In this document: one piece after another, positions 1 to 8,146 of the stretch
Numbering within the stretch: the first letter of the stretch is position 1
Layout of the letters: every line of letters starts with the position of its first letter
Source of the DNA: Candidatus Paracaedibacteraceae bacterium UBA6184
GTDB lineage: Bacteria > Pseudomonadota > Alphaproteobacteria > UBA6184
Length of the DNA: 24,772 bases
Assembly (NCBI GenBank): GCA_002422845.1
Contig: DITM01000059.1
Coordinates: 18,994 to 43,765, forward strand
Direction: 5' to 3'
The notes under the pieces: model-generated
Databases searched by the model: none
The model's input: the letters and a program-made list of their open reading frames with translations, nothing else
What the model was told of the DNA's origin: nothing
Translations under genes and position numbers: made by a program

Positions 1-36
1 CGGGGTGGGCTCGTTGGGATTTCACTGTTGTTCAGG

Positions 37-139
37 TTGGCCCCAATGATTGGGGCAAGAAACACACCCTCGAATACATCGAACCGAACTTAACAGATGC
101 AACTCCACGTTGCCGGGTTGGCTCAAATATTTTGAGCAA
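37..139. repeat. Pair of matching imperfect palindromes, 81 bases apart
   Basis: Two 22-base palindromes at 37-58 and 118-139 share the frame TTGGC...CAA and are followed by CAAGAA and a CAC-rich stretch. The arms differ but stay complementary: CCCC with GGGG in the first, CTCA with TGAG in the second. Each has one unpaired G near its left arm. The spacing of 81 bases is 27 codons, and an open frame with no start runs through both (3-323), but its translation does not look like a natural protein. The rest of 1-279 shows no gene I can support; it may be decayed coding DNA or part of a longer repeat array to the left. Confidence 0.5.
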
Positions 140-215
140 GAACCACCTCCCATCAACCATAAAAATCAGCTTGAAATACTTCGGATCTAAACAGTTATTG
201 AATTTGAAACATTAT

Positions 216-245
216 GCCCCACCCCACAAAAAAGTTGGGCGGGGC
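216..245 (-). terminator. GC-rich hairpin downstream of the small exported protein gene
   Basis: Arms at 216-227 and 234-245 pair over 12 positions, using two G-T pairs, around a loop of six A (six T on the minus strand). It lies about 35 bases past the stop of the 280-588 gene, where a terminator would be expected. There is no T-tract after the stem on either strand, so intrinsic termination is uncertain. Confidence 0.3.
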
Positions 246-279
246 AATGAATCGTCAGCCAAACCTAGCAAAAAGATGC

Positions 280-588
280 TTACTGGCCAATCCCCACATG
301 GTTATCAATCAACCACTTTGTAATCGCCGGCACATTACCCAGCTTGGACAGCTCAGTTTGTAACTTTTCTTTTGCAGCATCATACTCATGGCGTATTGTT
401 TCCAGTTCTTTAGCGCCAATCTTACCCATCAACTCATCTTGTTCAGCTTGTTGTAACCGAACATAGGCTGCATTTTCTGTACGATCAAGCGCTAGAACAT
501 TTTTTTGTTCATCTGGGTTTAACGGTGCTTTTGCAAACGCCGTTGACATTAACATTGCTGTTATTAACGCAAATACTGTTGTTTTCAT
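280..588 (-). CDS. Small exported protein of unknown function (102 aa)
   Basis: I do not recognise a family. The N-terminus (MKTTVFALITAMLMSTAFAK) is a good Sec signal peptide, with a probable cleavage after the AFA near residue 19. The mature part, about 83 residues, is charged and probably helical, with Lys/Glu-rich stretches around residues 35-80 that could form a coiled coil, and it has no cysteines. It is therefore probably a soluble periplasmic protein. An AAAGGG ribosome binding site precedes the ATG, and a strong promoter lies just upstream (619-646), so it can be transcribed independently of sdhE. The call as a real gene rests on the signal peptide, ribosome site and promoter; its function is unknown. 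Confidence 0.75.
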   Translation of the reverse strand: MKTTVFALITAMLMSTAFAKAPLNPDEQKNVLALDRTENAAYVRLQQAEQDELMGKIGAKELETIRHEYDAAKEKLQTELSKLGNVPAITKWLIDNHVGIGQ

Positions 589-618
589 GGTGCGACCCTT
601 TATTCATTTCCTATATCT

Positions 619-646
619 AGTATAGGGACAATATTGACTAAGTCAA
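619..646 (-). promoter_or_regulatory. Sigma70-type promoter for the small exported protein gene
   Basis: On the minus strand TTGACT (641-646) is followed after 16 bases by TATACT (619-624). The -35 box lies in a perfect palindrome TTGACT-A-AGTCAA (634-646, plus strand). The -10 box lies in an inverted repeat CCTATA/TATAGG (610-615 and 621-626). The promoter overlaps the stop codon of sdhE. The two palindromes could be repressor sites; that part is inference. Confidence 0.6.
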
Positions 647-871
647 AAGTTTTTCGATAATTCTTTCGTATTGTGTTGGTTTTTCTTCAAAACCCAACAC
701 CCATCGATATATTTTAGTCTCCGATTCGTTTATAAGCAGCTCTAAGCTGGCTATCTCATCCAAAGATAGACTTGGCAATCGATCTACCACACGTCCAAAA
801 AATATATCAAGTTCTTTTATACCGCGATAGTGTAAACGATACGTTAATTTTTTTAAATTTTTAGTTAACAT
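638..871 (-). CDS. sdhE: SdhE-type FAD assembly factor (Sdh5/YgfY family, DUF339)
   Basis: This 77-residue protein has the family hallmark RGxxELD at residues 16-22 (RGIKELD). It also has the usual downstream pattern of a Leu-rich helix ending in ESETKIYRWVLG, where other members have D/E-x-x-x-Y-x-W-x-x-G. The family helps attach FAD covalently to the flavoprotein subunit of succinate dehydrogenase in the cytoplasm. Its length is normal. It starts 7 bases after the hdaA stop and is probably co-transcribed with it. The ribosome binding site is weak, so translation may depend on coupling to hdaA. Confidence 0.85.
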   Translation of the reverse strand: MLTKNLKKLTYRLHYRGIKELDIFFGRVVDRLPSLSLDEIASLELLINESETKIYRWVLGFEEKPTQYERIIEKLLT

Positions 872-878
872 TCGATTA

Positions 879-1547
879 TTATCTCATATCATCTAATGAC
901 TTAATGAATGGAATCGTAATATTTCGCTTCATTTCCATCGATCGTTGATTTAACACCTGAATATTATGATGAATATCCGTTAAACTTCTGGACATATGTA
1001 CAACCATATATTCAACAACTTCATCGGCAATGCTGATGTGTAAATCTAGAAATACTTTCCGAACGATGGCTCGACACAAGTCATCATCAGGCTGGGGCAG
1101 CTCAATCACCGCAAGGGATCGGAATCTAGAATTTAAATCGGGCAATCCCATATCATATTGACCCGGCGCCATGCCAGACAGATACACAACATTACACTCA
1201 TTTTCTAACGTCAGATTATAAAAATGAAACAATAAAGCTGGCTGTTGAACCAGATGGATATCATCGACAATATAGGTTTCTTTAGGCTTAATCGCTTCTA
1301 ATACATCTGCAATAATGTCTATAGCATTAATAAAAACACCTTGTGTAAGATCCCTTAAAATATGCCCAAGATGCGTTTTACCATGCCCAGTGGGACCAAC
1401 GATAACATAACGCATAAACGGCCACTCTGGCCAAAGCTCCACAAGTTGATAGGCTGCTTTATTGCTTTGACTTACAAAATAGCTATAAGACGTAAAGTCT
1501 GGTTCTTGAATCAGGGGTAACGTATATTGCTTAGGACTTTGGTCCAT
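879..1547 (-). CDS. hdaA: HdaA, DnaA-related regulator of replication initiation
   Basis: An AAA+ ATPase of about 222 residues related to DnaA domain III. It has Walker A at residues 51-58 (GPTGHGKT), a Walker B-like YIVDDI at 92-97 and a sensor-like NSRFRS segment. The C-terminal DNA-binding domain of true DnaA is absent, as expected for Hda. In this family the protein acts with the beta clamp to promote ATP hydrolysis by DnaA and prevent re-initiation. I chose the ATG at 1547 because GGAG sits five bases upstream. A longer frame reaches 1658 and an ATG lies at 1574, but neither has a ribosome site. The chosen start overlaps the upstream permease gene by 17 bases. Confidence 0.85.
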   Translation of the reverse strand: MDQSPKQYTLPLIQEPDFTSYSYFVSQSNKAAYQLVELWPEWPFMRYVIVGPTGHGKTHLGHILRDLTQGVFINAIDIIADVLEAIKPKETYIVDDIHLVQQPALLFHFYNLTLENECNVVYLSGMAPGQYDMGLPDLNSRFRSLAVIELPQPDDDLCRAIVRKVFLDLHISIADEVVEYMVVHMSRSLTDIHHNIQVLNQRSMEMKRNITIPFIKSLDDMR

Positions 1548-2640
1548 AAGATCTCCGCTGCTTTGATTGCTCATGGTATAAAGAATGCATTTTATTTCGG
1601 TACTGCTGCAATGCATATCGCGCCACAACACCAATAGCCCCGGCAACCGGGGTTGCAACTAAAATTCCTGCGAATCCAAAAAGATAGCCGCCTAAAAACA
1701 ATGCAAACATAATCCACAAAGGATGAAGCTTAATACTTTTTCCAACAATATTTGGGCTTAAAACAACCCCTTCCAAAAATTGTCCAAACGCAAAAACGAT
1801 GGTCACAGCTCCAAATAACGCCAGCGAACCACCCTCTCCAAATAACCACGATGATGTTTGTAAAAAGGATATAGCTCCAGAGGTCGCAAATCCAAGGATG
1901 GCACCCACGTACGGAATAAATGCAAACAACCCCGTTAAGCTGCCAATTACCCCCCCGAAATCAAGACCCAGGACATGCAGCGCAAGGCTATAATATGCCA
2001 TTAAAATCAAACACACCAACGCTTGCCCTCGAGCAAAACTGGCCCATGTTTGATCAATTTTTTGCAACTGTTGGATAAATACTTTTTTATTTTGGGGCGG
2101 AATGTAATGCCGCACAGACTCTAAAAGTTTTTGCCAATCTTTCATCAAGTAAAATGTTAAAATGGGTATCAATGAAATAATTGCCATATCATGAATTATC
2201 ATCACTCCCCCTCGAAATGCGGACTGCGTTTTTCCAAGCAACCAAGAAACAACATCTTTGGATACGGATTGTATCCCCTCTTGAACTTGTAAAGAATATT
2301 CTGCTGGAACTTTATCATTAAGCTCGGTCATTGCCTGCTGGATCAATGTTTGTAAATTACCGATGTATCCAGGAACCTTCATAATTAGCTTTGTTACCTG
2401 GGTATATAAAATAGGCGCCGTGTACATAAAGAAAACGACAACAATCGCAAACAATGCGACAGTTACAAACAGCGCCCCCAACCATCGTGGGATATTAATA
2501 CGCTCAAGATATCCCACTAAAGGCTGAAAGACATATGCAACGCCCCCTGCAATTAGAAATGGCATTGTAATAGAGCTGAAACAATATAGAAATCCAAAAC
2601 CAAGAACGACAACGACGGGGAAAATAAACCGATTTAGCAT
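1531..2640 (-). CDS. AI-2E family transporter (PerM/UPF0118-like permease)
   Basis: The predicted product has 369 residues. It has hydrophobic segments near the N-terminus (two), a long soluble-looking stretch around residues 110-170, and a cluster of membrane segments in the C-terminal half. The GALF/AFIPYVGAILGF region and the ending LFGFAGILVATPVAGAI are typical of the AI-2E (TqsA/PerM) family, whose members export small molecules or ions. The substrate cannot be told from sequence. The start at 2640 follows an AGGA site and lies one base after the stop of the previous gene; a longer frame to 2709 would add a non-hydrophobic extension inside that gene and is rejected. A neighbouring hda gene is common for this family in proteobacteria. 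Confidence 0.85.
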   Translation of the reverse strand: MLNRFIFPVVVVLGFGFLYCFSSITMPFLIAGGVAYVFQPLVGYLERINIPRWLGALFVTVALFAIVVVFFMYTAPILYTQVTKLIMKVPGYIGNLQTLIQQAMTELNDKVPAEYSLQVQEGIQSVSKDVVSWLLGKTQSAFRGGVMIIHDMAIISLIPILTFYLMKDWQKLLESVRHYIPPQNKKVFIQQLQKIDQTWASFARGQALVCLILMAYYSLALHVLGLDFGGVIGSLTGLFAFIPYVGAILGFATSGAISFLQTSSWLFGEGGSLALFGAVTIVFAFGQFLEGVVLSPNIVGKSIKLHPLWIMFALFLGGYLFGFAGILVATPVAGAIGVVARYALQQYRNKMHSLYHEQSKQRRSYGPKS

Positions 2641-2641
2641 G

Positions 2642-3343
2642 TTATATCCTATATGATGAGGGACAGAGTGTCCGACAAAACGTCTGCCATAAAACAACTC
2701 CATCTGCAATCATATAGTTCATCATTAAGATAAACAAGCATATAAAGATACCCGCAAACAAGTAAACCAACCCATACCCTTCAAGACGCTGCAGCCCTTG
2801 TCGAATATATCCAACTCCAGAAATTAGCAACGTTAACGTATTGATATATACCAATACATAGGCGCCAATAAGGATGATTGGACTTTGAAGAGTAAATGCT
2901 TGCATAACCAAAAAAGCAACGACAACGATACTTTGAACAAACGTATTGATTTTACTGATAAGCAACGGCTTTATTTCAAAAGAAACTTTGTAATATTTTA
3001 ATACGCCGATCCCCAAAACAATCGTTAAGTCTCTATAGATTGATAAGATAATTAGCCATATCGGGATAATATTTAAATACCCCAACGTTAGAAAGGTTCC
3101 TAAAAACAATAACTTGTCTGCCAGTGGGTCTAAATATGCACCCAATTTTGATCGCGTCTTTGTATACCGCGCAATGAATCCATCCAACGCATCAGATATT
3201 GCCGCCACTATAAAAAATACCAGCGCATAAACTGGCTTATCCATCAATAATGTAGCCACAACAAATGGAACACACACAATGCGCCCGAATGTAATCCAGT
3301 TCGGCAAGGTCAATAACTTAGATGATAGCGTTGATTTTGACAT
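2642..3343 (-). CDS. CDP-alcohol phosphatidyltransferase (PgsA-like)
   Basis: This 233-residue integral membrane enzyme carries the complete CDP-alcohol phosphotransferase signature: D-x3-DG-x2-AR, then G-x3-D-x3-D, visible as SDALDGFIAR followed by GAYLDPLADK (about residues 50-78). These aspartates bind the metal and the CDP-linked lipid. The likely reaction is transfer of a phosphatidyl group to glycerol-3-phosphate or a related alcohol for phosphatidylglycerol or cardiolipin synthesis. Alphaproteobacteria often have a second PgsA-like gene in just this context, so the exact acceptor is open. The hydrophobic C-terminal tail past residue 190 adds an extra membrane segment. Confidence 0.85.
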   Translation of the reverse strand: MSKSTLSSKLLTLPNWITFGRIVCVPFVVATLLMDKPVYALVFFIVAAISDALDGFIARYTKTRSKLGAYLDPLADKLLFLGTFLTLGYLNIIPIWLIILSIYRDLTIVLGIGVLKYYKVSFEIKPLLISKINTFVQSIVVVAFLVMQAFTLQSPIILIGAYVLVYINTLTLLISGVGYIRQGLQRLEGYGLVYLFAGIFICLFILMMNYMIADGVVLWQTFCRTLCPSSYRI

Positions 3344-3346
3344 CCA

Positions 3347-4456
3347 TTATCCTTTAGGTTCGGCCTCGTACGCATAAGGGTTTGCAACATCTTGAGAGGT
3401 TTCAAAATTATACCCGCGCTCTTTAAAGAATTTCAATAAATCTTCTAATGTATAAAGCGTTTTGACTCGCAACACAGAATAGCTTCGGGATAGTTCAACA
3501 GGCTGAATATCTTGCGCCATACCCGATTCATTTAACAAATTAATATACTTATAATATTCATCTGGTGTTTTGGTTGGGATCTTCAAATACACCAGATTCT
3601 GACTTTGATTTCCGCCGAATTGAGCTTTAATAAAATCTTGAATATTATTTATTGAAATTTTCAGCAGTTTCTTTAATAGCTCTTGCTTTGATACTTCGGC
3701 GGCCACCTCTGTTAAGCTGTGTGAGCGAATTGTATTATTCTTTTTGATACCCTTGGCATCGTATTCTTGAAAGTCTACTTGGACATTTATTTTTCGCCCT
3801 TGAATCGAAATGGTTACATATGGCACCACCACTGCAGACACCTGGTAGCGAGCTGCAACGGCAGCTATTTTTTCTGCCGCCCCAATCAAAGCATCCTCAG
3901 CATTCAACAACTGCATATCGTTCAAATCACCATTGGGCACAACAAATGTCATTAACGCTTGATTGAATGAATGCCCCCGCCACAGATCCATCCACACATT
4001 TTCTTTTTCAAACAAATATGTCTTTGCTCCATCGGACAGTAGAGGCAATACCACGATAGTTTTGTGAATGGGCGCCACAAACTGCACAGATTTATTTCTT
4101 AAAAATTCTTCTATTCGCTGTTTATTAAACTCAAATGAGACCGTTGCTTTATAGCTTTTGGGCCCCATCTGTTCGTTCATAATTTGCATGCTATCGATCA
4201 AAAACTCAACGGTTTGATCATCGGCATTTTCAAAGCGATCCATATCTTTTTTATCAACTAACTTTTGAATCATCTGTTGAAATGCTTGCTTTCTTGCATC
4301 TTTTAATGCGGCATCTTTTGCAGTCGAGGAAGACGTTCCGTTATGTTGAATCTGAATGCTTTTAATAGAATATACACCACCAAAAACCATTGAAGCGTTG
4401 AACGTCATTAAACAAACTGCAAATACATACAAATATATGCTTTTATTCATCTTCAT
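3347..4456 (-). CDS. DUF2066 domain-containing exported protein
   Basis: The predicted product has 369 residues, with a signal peptide at about residues 1-26 ending near ASMVFGG. The mature part resembles the DUF2066 family: an early region with many Ala/Lys and DARKQAFQQMIQKLV (residues ~48-65), then FEF and QFVAPIHKTIVVLPL. The function of the family is not established; members commonly sit next to an AI-2E permease and hda, as here. The gene overlaps the end of cvpA by 14 bases. Two ATG codons are possible (4456 and 4450) and share one AGGA site; I kept the first, whose spacing is short but acceptable. Confidence 0.75.
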   Translation of the reverse strand: MKMNKSIYLYVFAVCLMTFNASMVFGGVYSIKSIQIQHNGTSSSTAKDAALKDARKQAFQQMIQKLVDKKDMDRFENADDQTVEFLIDSMQIMNEQMGPKSYKATVSFEFNKQRIEEFLRNKSVQFVAPIHKTIVVLPLLSDGAKTYLFEKENVWMDLWRGHSFNQALMTFVVPNGDLNDMQLLNAEDALIGAAEKIAAVAARYQVSAVVVPYVTISIQGRKINVQVDFQEYDAKGIKKNNTIRSHSLTEVAAEVSKQELLKKLLKISINNIQDFIKAQFGGNQSQNLVYLKIPTKTPDEYYKYINLLNESGMAQDIQPVELSRSYSVLRVKTLYTLEDLLKFFKERGYNFETSQDVANPYAYEAEPKG

Positions 4457-5045
4457 TTTTTCCTAAATTTTCTGGTAAATCGTCTATTGCCTCAGATACT
4501 TTTTGTGATCCCTTTACGGACATATCGCTAAAAAAGGCTTCCAGCTTATCTTTCCATACATTCAATTTATCTGCAGAAATAGATTGAATAAGTCGCATCA
4601 TAATTGCATCCGTGACAGGGATCAATTTTGACTCTTTTAATAACGTCGGTGCGTTTTCTCCGCTCTTTAAAAGAAACTTATTGGCGCCCACTGCAATAAT
4701 AGAAACTAATAAAAATCCTCTGGCCGTGCCAAACAAGAACCCCAGAATTTTATCTGCACCACCAATCACACTGCCCTTTACCGCATCAGAAAAACTATAC
4801 GTGATCGACGTTAACACAATTAAGGCAACTAAGAACACCACAAGCCCCGATATTATTTCTTTCAAGAATTCGTTGCTGACAACCATACCCACCAATGGTA
4901 CTGGTAAAGCGTGCAGGAAATAAGCGATCACAGCCGCCAATGCCCAGCTAAAAATACCCAAAATTTCACGCGTAATTCCACGCCAAAAACCAATAATGGA
5001 TGATAATAAAACCAATATAAGAATAATAATATCTACGGTATTCAT
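4443..5045 (-). CDS. cvpA: CvpA family membrane protein
   Basis: This 200-residue protein has four predicted membrane segments in its first 125 residues. The family pattern is visible: GFWRGITREILGI near residue 19, and a conserved D..LGFLFGTARG near 100-110. The C-terminal third is soluble and charged. CvpA in E. coli is linked to colicin V production and to bile and envelope stress; its biochemical role is not settled. It overlaps radA by four bases (ATGA), a typical translational coupling. In many alphaproteobacteria purF follows cvpA; here a DUF2066 gene follows instead. Confidence 0.85.
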   Translation of the reverse strand: MNTVDIIILILVLLSSIIGFWRGITREILGIFSWALAAVIAYFLHALPVPLVGMVVSNEFLKEIISGLVVFLVALIVLTSITYSFSDAVKGSVIGGADKILGFLFGTARGFLLVSIIAVGANKFLLKSGENAPTLLKESKLIPVTDAIMMRLIQSISADKLNVWKDKLEAFFSDMSVKGSQKVSEAIDDLPENLGKNEDE

Positions 5046-6418
5046 GAGTCCCTTTTTTGTCGAACATTAAAAAATCGTATCATCTCAGAAAGGTGTTTTA
5101 CGGCCACAATACTAATATTGTGTTTGCCTTCCGCCAACTTTGATGTTGCTGGAATAATTGCCTGTTTAAACCCTAACTTAGCCGCCTCTTTCAATCGCAC
5201 CTCGATTTGCTTCACCGGTCGAATTTCGCCACCCAACCCAATTTCACCAATGATAACCGTATCTTCGGGTAAGGGGGTATTTGTAAACGATGACAGTAAA
5301 CACGCAGCAACCGCAAGGTCAGCCGCAGGTTCTGTGATTTTCAAACCGCCAGCGATGTTTAAATAGACATCACGATTACTCATTTGAATCGAACACCGCG
5401 TTTCCAGCACTGCTAAAATCATGGACAATCTTCCTGCGTCCCATCCTACAACGGTACGGCGAGGACTTGCAAGCGGAGATGGCGCCACCAAGCCCTGAAT
5501 CTCACACAAAAGCGGTCGCGATCCTTCTAGCCCGGCAAAGACCGACACTCCACTTAATTCTGACGATCGATTTTCTAAAAATAAAGAGGATGGATTTACA
5601 ACCTCTTGTAACCCTTCTTCCCGCATTTCAAACACGCCAATTTCATCAGCCGCACCAAATCGATTTTTCACAGATCGTAAAATTCGGAACTGATGTCCAC
5701 GATCACCTTCAAAATAAAATACAGCATCCACCATGTGCTCTAACACTCTGGGCCCGGCAATCATGCCTTCTTTTGTGACATGCCCCACCAAGATGATGAC
5801 TAAATCTCGTGATTTTGCAACTCGCACCAACTCTGCCGTACACCCACGCACTTGGGTCACTGTACCCGGTGCTGATTCAATATTGTCGATATACATCGTC
5901 TGGATCGAATCCACGACAGCTACTTTGGGACCATGGGCAACGTCTAACGTTGATAAAATATCCCGCACATTTGATGACGCCGCCAACATGACCTGGCTTT
6001 CAGACAGCCCTAATCGCTTTGCCCGCATGCGAATCTGATCAACAGCTTCTTCACCCGAAATATACGCCACAGATAAATCTGACGACAACGCAGCACTGAC
6101 TTGCAGCAATAACGTGGATTTACCAATCCCAGGATCTCCACCAATCAACACGATCGAGCCCGGAACTAATCCACCCCCACATACACGATCAAATTCTTCA
6201 ATCGCAGAAATATACCTAGGGAATGACTTCATGGGGCCATTTAATGCAACCAAATCCAGACCACTACTTTTCCCTGGCTTCATCCCCTTGGGAATAGGCG
6301 CCGAATCAACCTCTTCTACAATTGTGTTCCACTCACTGCAGGCCTCACACTTACCCACCCAGCGGGGATATACACTGCCGCAACTTTGACATGCGAATGT
6401 TTTATGTGTCTTTGCCAT
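5042..6418 (-). CDS. radA: DNA repair protein RadA
   Basis: This 458-residue protein has all RadA parts in order. There is an N-terminal C4 zinc finger (C10, C13, C24, C27), a RecA-like ATPase with Walker A GDPGIGKS at 94-101, the RadA-specific KNRFG motif at 251-255, and a C-terminal Lon-protease-like domain that lacks protease function in this family. RadA is a hexameric helicase that extends recombination intermediates by branch migration. Its start shares one base with the stop of mlaF (TAATG), and its stop overlaps the cvpA start, so it sits in the middle of a coupled run of genes. Confidence 0.95.
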   Translation of the reverse strand: MAKTHKTFACQSCGSVYPRWVGKCEACSEWNTIVEEVDSAPIPKGMKPGKSSGLDLVALNGPMKSFPRYISAIEEFDRVCGGGLVPGSIVLIGGDPGIGKSTLLLQVSAALSSDLSVAYISGEEAVDQIRMRAKRLGLSESQVMLAASSNVRDILSTLDVAHGPKVAVVDSIQTMYIDNIESAPGTVTQVRGCTAELVRVAKSRDLVIILVGHVTKEGMIAGPRVLEHMVDAVFYFEGDRGHQFRILRSVKNRFGAADEIGVFEMREEGLQEVVNPSSLFLENRSSELSGVSVFAGLEGSRPLLCEIQGLVAPSPLASPRRTVVGWDAGRLSMILAVLETRCSIQMSNRDVYLNIAGGLKITEPAADLAVAACLLSSFTNTPLPEDTVIIGEIGLGGEIRPVKQIEVRLKEAAKLGFKQAIIPATSKLAEGKHNISIVAVKHLSEMIRFFNVRQKRDS

Positions 6419-7176
6419 TATTTTTCAAACGTTTTTTGATGAATAAATTGCTGAACAAAGTGATTGTCTGATTTTGCGACTTCTTTCAATGTGCCTTCCC
6501 AAATAATCTTACCCTCATTCAACATCCCCACACGATCTGCTACCGTATGTACCGTTGACATGTCGTGCGTAATCGTAAACGTAGTGATATTTAATTCATC
6601 ATGACACCGACGAATCAATTGGTTAATCAGGCTGGCCGTGACTGGATCTAATCCCGCGGTCGGCTCATCAAATAATAAAATCTCAGGCTCCATAATGATC
6701 GCTCGCGCAATCGCCACACGCTTTTGCATTCCACCCGATAATTCATTGGGACGCTGTTCGCCAACTGCCGCATTCATGCCCACCAGCTCTAACTTTTCAA
6801 TGGCTAATTTTTTAGCCTCAGCAAGGGGTATTCCCTGCCCCTGTGTTAAGCCAAATGCTACATTTTCCCAGATCTTCATGCTGTCGAACAATGCCCCGCC
6901 CTGAAAAACAATCGCGAATTTCTTTAAAAACTCATTGCTCTTTTTTCCAGTTAATTTTGAGGTTTCTTCGCCATCAACAATAATAGACCCCTTGTCGATC
7001 GGCAATAATCCCAGCATGCATTTCAGCAATACAGATTTACCCACGCCAGAGGGTCCAATGACAACAAAGGATTCTTTGTCATATACGTTTAAATCCAAAC
7101 CATTCAGAATGATTTTCTTCCCAAATGATTTATGCAACTTGCGGAGTTGAATTTTAATGTTCGCGTTGGTTTTCAT
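6418..7176 (-). CDS. mlaF: MlaF-like ABC transporter ATP-binding protein
   Basis: This 252-residue ATPase has Walker A GPSGVGKS (41-48), the Q-loop FQGG (about 91), the signature LSGGMQ (146-151), Walker B ILLFDEP (166-172) and the switch His in ITHD (204). The pairing with an MlaE permease places it in the MlaFEDB family, which moves phospholipids between inner and outer membrane and so keeps outer-membrane lipid asymmetry. No mlaD, mlaC or mlaB gene is in this window, so the rest of the machine must be elsewhere. A seven-base gap separates it from mlaE, and an AGG precedes the start by eight bases. Confidence 0.9.
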   Translation of the reverse strand: MKTNANIKIQLRKLHKSFGKKIILNGLDLNVYDKESFVVIGPSGVGKSVLLKCMLGLLPIDKGSIIVDGEETSKLTGKKSNEFLKKFAIVFQGGALFDSMKIWENVAFGLTQGQGIPLAEAKKLAIEKLELVGMNAAVGEQRPNELSGGMQKRVAIARAIIMEPEILLFDEPTAGLDPVTASLINQLIRRCHDELNITTFTITHDMSTVHTVADRVGMLNEGKIIWEGTLKEVAKSDNHFVQQFIHQKTFEK

Positions 7177-7183
7177 GTTCAGC

Positions 7184-7945
7184 CTAAAATAACAGCACTG
7201 TTAATATATAGTTCAATACAAATATACTGATCGATGCCAAAACAACTGACTTTGTAGCAGCAATACCAACACCCTCAGCCCCTCGAAGCGCAGTATATCC
7301 AGAATAACAGCCAATGGTTGATATCGCCGCACCAAAGAACAGTGCTTTAAACAACCCTGAAAATACGTCCGAGAAATACAAAAATTGAAACGTCTGCGCT
7401 ATGTAATAACTTTCGTTAAAATCTAAATAGAGCGTACTGATTAAATACCCCCCGTACACACCAATCGTATCCGCGACAAGGACCAATAATGGCAAGCTGA
7501 TAATCGATGCCAAAACTCTGGGTGCAATCAGATAATGATACGGATCCGTGTGTAATGTCCGCATCGCATCGATTTGATCGGTAACATTCATGGTTCCAAC
7601 CTCTGCCGCCATCGCAGCGCCCACACGCCCGGCAATCATCAACCCTGTCAAGACAGGCCCAAGCTCGCGAACAATGGACAACACGATAACCGTTGGAACG
7701 GCTCCCGTAGCCCCAAAGCGGGAAAAACCCGTATACGTTTGTAACGCCATAACAATACCCGTAAATACCGCCGTCAGCGTTACGATAGGTAGAGACAAAA
7801 ACCCGACTCGATATAACTGACGAATCGTTTCTTTAATATAAAAAGGTCGAGTAAAAGTAGCCTTTATACTCTCAAGTAAAAATAACGTGATTTTCCCAAT
7901 CACTTCCAGAGCCAGAATAAAACGACGCCCAATCACACCAAACAT
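7184..7945 (-). CDS. mlaE: MlaE-like ABC transporter permease
   Basis: A 253-residue inner-membrane permease. It has the MlaE family core VRELGPVLTGLMIAGRVGAAMAAEVGTM (residues ~92-119, key residues E, G, P and the repeated small residues), followed by MNVTDQIDAM and several long membrane segments. It would form the membrane channel for the MlaF ATPase in phospholipid transport. A GAGG ribosome site lies five bases upstream of the ATG. It is the first gene of the tightly packed run that continues to sdhE. I could not find a convincing promoter in the 201-base gap upstream. Confidence 0.9.
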   Translation of the reverse strand: MFGVIGRRFILALEVIGKITLFLLESIKATFTRPFYIKETIRQLYRVGFLSLPIVTLTAVFTGIVMALQTYTGFSRFGATGAVPTVIVLSIVRELGPVLTGLMIAGRVGAAMAAEVGTMNVTDQIDAMRTLHTDPYHYLIAPRVLASIISLPLLVLVADTIGVYGGYLISTLYLDFNESYYIAQTFQFLYFSDVFSGLFKALFFGAAISTIGCYSGYTALRGAEGVGIAATKSVVLASISIFVLNYILTVLLF

Positions 7946-8071
7946 TTTAGCCTCAAGTTAATCCAGATTTAAACAATGATAGCTCTTTTTATCACAAAAT
8001 GAAACGTCCGTTTGCCAATTGCAATTCTTTTTGACGGATTGCCTCTTTAGCAAGCCCACGGTGAGAAGTCG

Positions 8072-8100
8072 AAGAGAGGACATTATCAATGGCCTCTCTT
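8072..8100. other. Inverted repeat downstream of the protease gene
   Basis: An 8-base perfect inverted repeat, AAGAGAGG (8072-8079) with CCTCTCTT (8093-8100), spans a 13-base loop. It lies in the gap between the C1 protease stop and mlaE. Neither strand has a T-tract after it, so it is only a possible terminator or mRNA-stabilising hairpin. Confidence 0.35.
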
Positions 8101-8146
8101 GATTGAAAAGGGAATCAAAAGCTCGCAGATCCCGTCGCGAATGAGC

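Noticed and set aside
132..323. Open frame of 63 codons on the plus strand, part of an open frame from base 3
   Set aside because: No ribosome site, unnatural composition, overlaps the end of a well-supported minus-strand gene; may be decayed DNA.
1548..1658. Longer start for hdaA
   Set aside because: No ribosome site; lies inside the permease gene and adds residues absent from the Hda family.
7946..8146. Promoter for mlaE in the upstream gap
   Set aside because: TTGGCA and GATAAA are present but 19 bases apart, and other pairs are poor; no convincing promoter.
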